From: an uncultured Dongia sp.
GTDB lineage: Bacteria > Pseudomonadota > Alphaproteobacteria > Dongiales > Dongiaceae
Length of the DNA stretch: 64,000 nucleotides
Direction of reading: 5' to 3'
Assembly: GCF_936916975.1 (NCBI RefSeq)
Contig: NZ_CAKZGO010000006.1
Span: 243,665 to 307,664 of the forward strand
The notes beneath the pieces were generated by a model. The model searched no databases. It was not told the DNA's origin and saw only the letters and a list, made by a program, of their open reading frames with translations. Both the position numbers and the translations under genes were made by a program. Each line of letters begins with the position of its first letter. Within the stretch, counting starts at the first letter, position 1. Shown in pieces: positions 62,024-64,000 of the stretch.

Positions 62024-62437
62024 CTATTGGGCGGTGGCCGCCAGGAACTCTTCCTTGGTGACGATGCCGTCCTTATTGCCGTCGGCCAGTGTAACAAGGT
62101 CGATGCAATAGGCTTGGTCTTCGTTGAAGTCGACCTTGGCGTCGTCGTTGTAGTCCGACTTTTGGAAGCGCGCGGTAAAGAAGTCGACCGCGTCCTGGCG
62201 CGAGGAGGGGATGCCGTAGGTGTATTCGTCCAACGACAGACCCCCATCCTTGTTATCGTCGATCCGCTTAAATTCCTTGGCCGAAATGCGCTGAAGATCC
62301 TGAAGCGTGAAACCTCCAGTCTTCTTCTGATCAAGTCGATTGAAATAAGCCGCGCGAAAATCAGGGGCGCTCTGGGAAAGAGCTGGTCCTGCCGTGGTCG
62401 CTACCGCCAGAATGGCGAGGAGCAGATAGGTCTTCAT
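62024..62437 (-). CDS. Exported EF-hand protein
   Basis: 137 aa with a signal peptide (MKTYLLLAILAVATTAGPALSQ). Four EF-hand-like loops follow: LDQKKTGGFTLQD, DDNKDGGLSLDEY, DYNDDAKVDFNED and DGNKDGIVTKEEF, of which the second and fourth are canonical calcium loops. Role unknown; a periplasmic calcium-binding function is likely. ATG 62437 has AAGGAA upstream. It begins 29 nt after the end of rlmB on the same strand. Confidence 0.8.
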   Translation of the reverse strand: MKTYLLLAILAVATTAGPALSQSAPDFRAAYFNRLDQKKTGGFTLQDLQRISAKEFKRIDDNKDGGLSLDEYTYGIPSSRQDAVDFFTARFQKSDYNDDAKVDFNEDQAYCIDLVTLADGNKDGIVTKEEFLAATAQ

Positions 62438-62466
62438 CCCGGTTTCCTTGCGCAAAAGCTTTAGGG

Positions 62467-63351
62467 TCAACGCGCTAATTCATAGAGCGAAATCGCTGCG
62501 GCATTCGACACATTGAGGTGATCGATCGGCCCCGCGGTCGGCAGCCGAACCAGGAGGTCGCAGTTCTCACGGGTCAGGCGACGCAGCCCCGCGCCTTCTG
62601 CCCCGAGGCACATTGCCACCCTGCCGCCCGATTTGACGCTGGAAAGGGTCTGTTTTGCCTCCGCCGCCAAACCGATGCACCAGAAGCCGGCAGCCTTTAG
62701 TTCCTCCATGGCGCGGGCGAGGTTGGTAACGCGGACCAGCGGAACATGTTCCAGGGCGCCGGAGGCCGATTTGGCAAGGATCCCGCTTTCCGGCGCTGCA
62801 TGGCGCTCAGTCAGGATCACTGCGATCGCCCCGAAGGCCGCCGCCGAGCGCAGGATGGCGCCGACATTATGGGGGTCGGTCACCTGGTCGAGGACGACCA
62901 CACAGACCTGCTCACGAGCGCGGCCGAGGTCGCAGATCTCGTAGATGTCGGTCTCGGGCAAGGGGGAGACACGGGCAGCGATGCCCTGATGAACGACGTC
63001 GCGGCCAACCAGTTTGTCGATCACATCCCGCTCGACCGTCTCGACGGCGGGCAGTTGGGTGCCGCGTCCTAACGCCGCAGCAGCGTCGCCGGCGGCGATC
63101 AGACGATGAATTCGCCGCTTCGGGTTCTTAAGTGCCTCTTCCACCGCATGATGCCCGAAAATCCAGTAACTGCCGGACCCACCGCCAGCATGCCCGGACA
63201 GCTCAGGCGGTAATTTTGTTTCACTCCCGCGCGCATGATCATCACGATTCCGACCCTGTCGCGGACCGTCCCCACGGAATTTCCCGGACCGCCGGCCTTC
63301 GAACTTGTCAGATGGGGAGTTTGGGGTCTTTGGCGGCTTGCGCGGGGACAT
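62467..63351 (-). CDS. rlmB: 23S rRNA (guanosine-2'-O-)-methyltransferase, TrmH/RlmB family
   Basis: 294 aa. An N-terminal basic, Gly/Arg-rich extension of about 60 residues (likely disordered) precedes the substrate-binding domain (YWIFGHHAVEEALKNPKRRI) and the SPOUT knot: VLDQVTDPHNVGAILRSAAAFG, AMCLGAEGAGLRRLTRENCD and LNVSNAAAISLYELAR. It would methylate G2251 of 23S rRNA. The extension is longer than in E. coli RlmB. Confidence 0.92.
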   Translation of the reverse strand: MSPRKPPKTPNSPSDKFEGRRSGKFRGDGPRQGRNRDDHARGSETKLPPELSGHAGGGSGSYWIFGHHAVEEALKNPKRRIHRLIAAGDAAAALGRGTQLPAVETVERDVIDKLVGRDVVHQGIAARVSPLPETDIYEICDLGRAREQVCVVVLDQVTDPHNVGAILRSAAAFGAIAVILTERHAAPESGILAKSASGALEHVPLVRVTNLARAMEELKAAGFWCIGLAAEAKQTLSSVKSGGRVAMCLGAEGAGLRRLTRENCDLLVRLPTAGPIDHLNVSNAAAISLYELAR

Positions 63352-63451
63352 GGCGGACTCTATGATCTGAATGAGACGAGAGCTTTACCCTAACTCCCTT
63401 CGGGCCGGAATCGAAATCGGCGCGAACGGGAGTTTTTGCTGTGATTTCAAG

Positions 63452-63480
63452 TTGACACGGGTGGTTAAATGCTCATAAGT
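63452..63480 (+). promoter_or_regulatory. Promoter of the tRNA-Tyr/tRNA-Gly/tuf transcript
   Basis: TTGACA (63452-63457), a perfect -35, is 17 nt before ATAAGT (63475-63480). The tRNA-Tyr 5' end lies about 33 nt farther, after a small hairpin (CTCCGCTGAGCGGAG). Confidence 0.6.
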
Positions 63481-63512
63481 CCGCGTCTCCGCTGAGCGGA
63501 GTCGAGCGAGAT

Positions 63513-63598
63513 GGAAGGGTGCCCGAGTGGCTAAAGGGGACGGGCTGTAAACCCGTTGGCTTCGGCCTACGTAGGTTCGAATCCTACCCCTTCCACCA
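63513..63598 (+). tRNA. tRNA-Tyr (anticodon GTA)
   Basis: 86 nt with encoded CCA. Acceptor GGAAGGG pairs with CCCTTCC, A discriminator. Anticodon loop GCTGTAAAC has GTA, and the long variable arm (GTTGGCTTCGGCCTAC) is typical of bacterial tRNA-Tyr. T-loop GGTTCGAATCC. Confidence 0.97.
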
Positions 63599-63696
63599 AG
63601 CTCCCCGATGAGCATTCTGCCTGTTATGGCATGTGTTTATTGGTTGGTGGCGCGATGTTGCGAGGTGTTGGCGGGTGTGAACTCGCTAGTGAGCGG

Positions 63697-63770
<74 letters not shown>

Positions 63771-63857
63771 GAGTTTCGCGGTGGATCGGTCCCTGACCGG
63801 TTTACGGCAAAGTAGTTAAGATACGATTTCAATTCTGGTTTTTAGGATTGTACGGAC

Positions 63858-64000
63858 ATGGCGAAGGCTAAATTTGAGCGTAACAAGCCGCATTGCAACG
63901 TCGGCACGATTGGCCACGTTGATCACGGCAAGACGTCGCTGACGGCGGCGATCACGAAGGTTCTGGCAGAGTCGGGCGGTGCGACGTTCACGGCCTATGA
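63858..64000 (+). CDS. tuf: Elongation factor Tu (N-terminal fragment)
   Basis: The first 47 codons are inside the window. [20 protein letters not shown] followed by [18 protein letters not shown] is the EF-Tu G1 region (GHVDHGKT). It binds GTP and delivers aminoacyl-tRNA to the ribosome. ATG 63858 follows AGGA. The gene continues past the right end. Confidence 0.97.
   Translation, partial: MAKAKFERNKPHCNVGTIGHVDHGKTSLTAAITKVLAESGGATFTAY

Overview
The window is a high-GC chromosomal segment from an alphaproteobacterium, most likely a Rhodospirillales-type genome. The lineage call is an inference from gene content: an F1-ATPase zeta-type inhibitor (21537-21866), a SPOR/nagZ/M50/scpA/scpB string, GcvA-like LysR regulators, and tRNA-Tyr/tRNA-Gly directly in front of tuf. 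Coding density is high. I see no insertion sequence, prophage, CRISPR array or rRNA. Both ends are cut inside genes: the C-terminus of a fumarylacetoacetate-hydrolase family protein at the left and the N-terminus of EF-Tu at the right.

Layout. 1-7192: a beta-hydroxyacid dehydrogenase, a ferritin-like diiron protein, two paralogous GcvA-like LysR regulators that share an operator-like motif, a small leader-peptide/small-protein unit between them, and a chemoreceptor. 7358-12716: a choline-kinase-fold phosphotransferase with a dimethylglycine/sarcosine dehydrogenase-like FAD+GcvT enzyme, convergent to a molybdopterin oxidoreductase. 12832-19233: an LplT-PlsC-acyl-ACP synthetase triple fusion, then an AbrB-family membrane protein and an FMN/FeS demethylase-like flavoenzyme. 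19417-22752: purB, a GNAT protein, the ATPase zeta-like inhibitor and an NRDE protein. 22796-25660: a zinc-uptake operon behind a near-perfect Zur box (ZnuA, a small Tat-exported Cys protein, ZevA-like DUF1007 and ZevB-like NicO). 25823-30617: purC, purSQL, bolA and grxD. 30841-40508: a betaine-type ABC importer (proX, proV, a double-length proW), a DeoR regulator, a second FAD+GcvT dehydrogenase with its own kinase-fold partner, and a PLP decarboxylase. 40515-46507: small accessory genes, including a MerR/GST pair with a clear MerR operator, tRNA-Asn, and a LicC-like nucleotidyltransferase. 46694-54843: xth/erpA, dgt, and the SPOR-nagZ-M50-scpA-scpB block. 54848-63351: signalling and miscellaneous genes, an orphan iron-binding protein and rlmB. 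63513 to the end: tRNA-Tyr, tRNA-Gly and tuf.

The strongest theme is uptake and demethylation of methylated amines. Two separate loci each pair a covalent-FAD-type demethylating dehydrogenase with a kinase-fold protein, in opposite gene order, and one of them carries a complete glycine-betaine-type ABC importer and a DeoR regulator. DeoR-type effector domains commonly sense phosphorylated metabolites, so a phosphorylated intermediate is a reasonable but unproven hypothesis. The best candidates for something not yet described are this module, the Tat-exported CPLCHC protein inside the Zur-controlled zinc operon, and the Cys-rich mini-ORF plus small protein between the two LysR genes.
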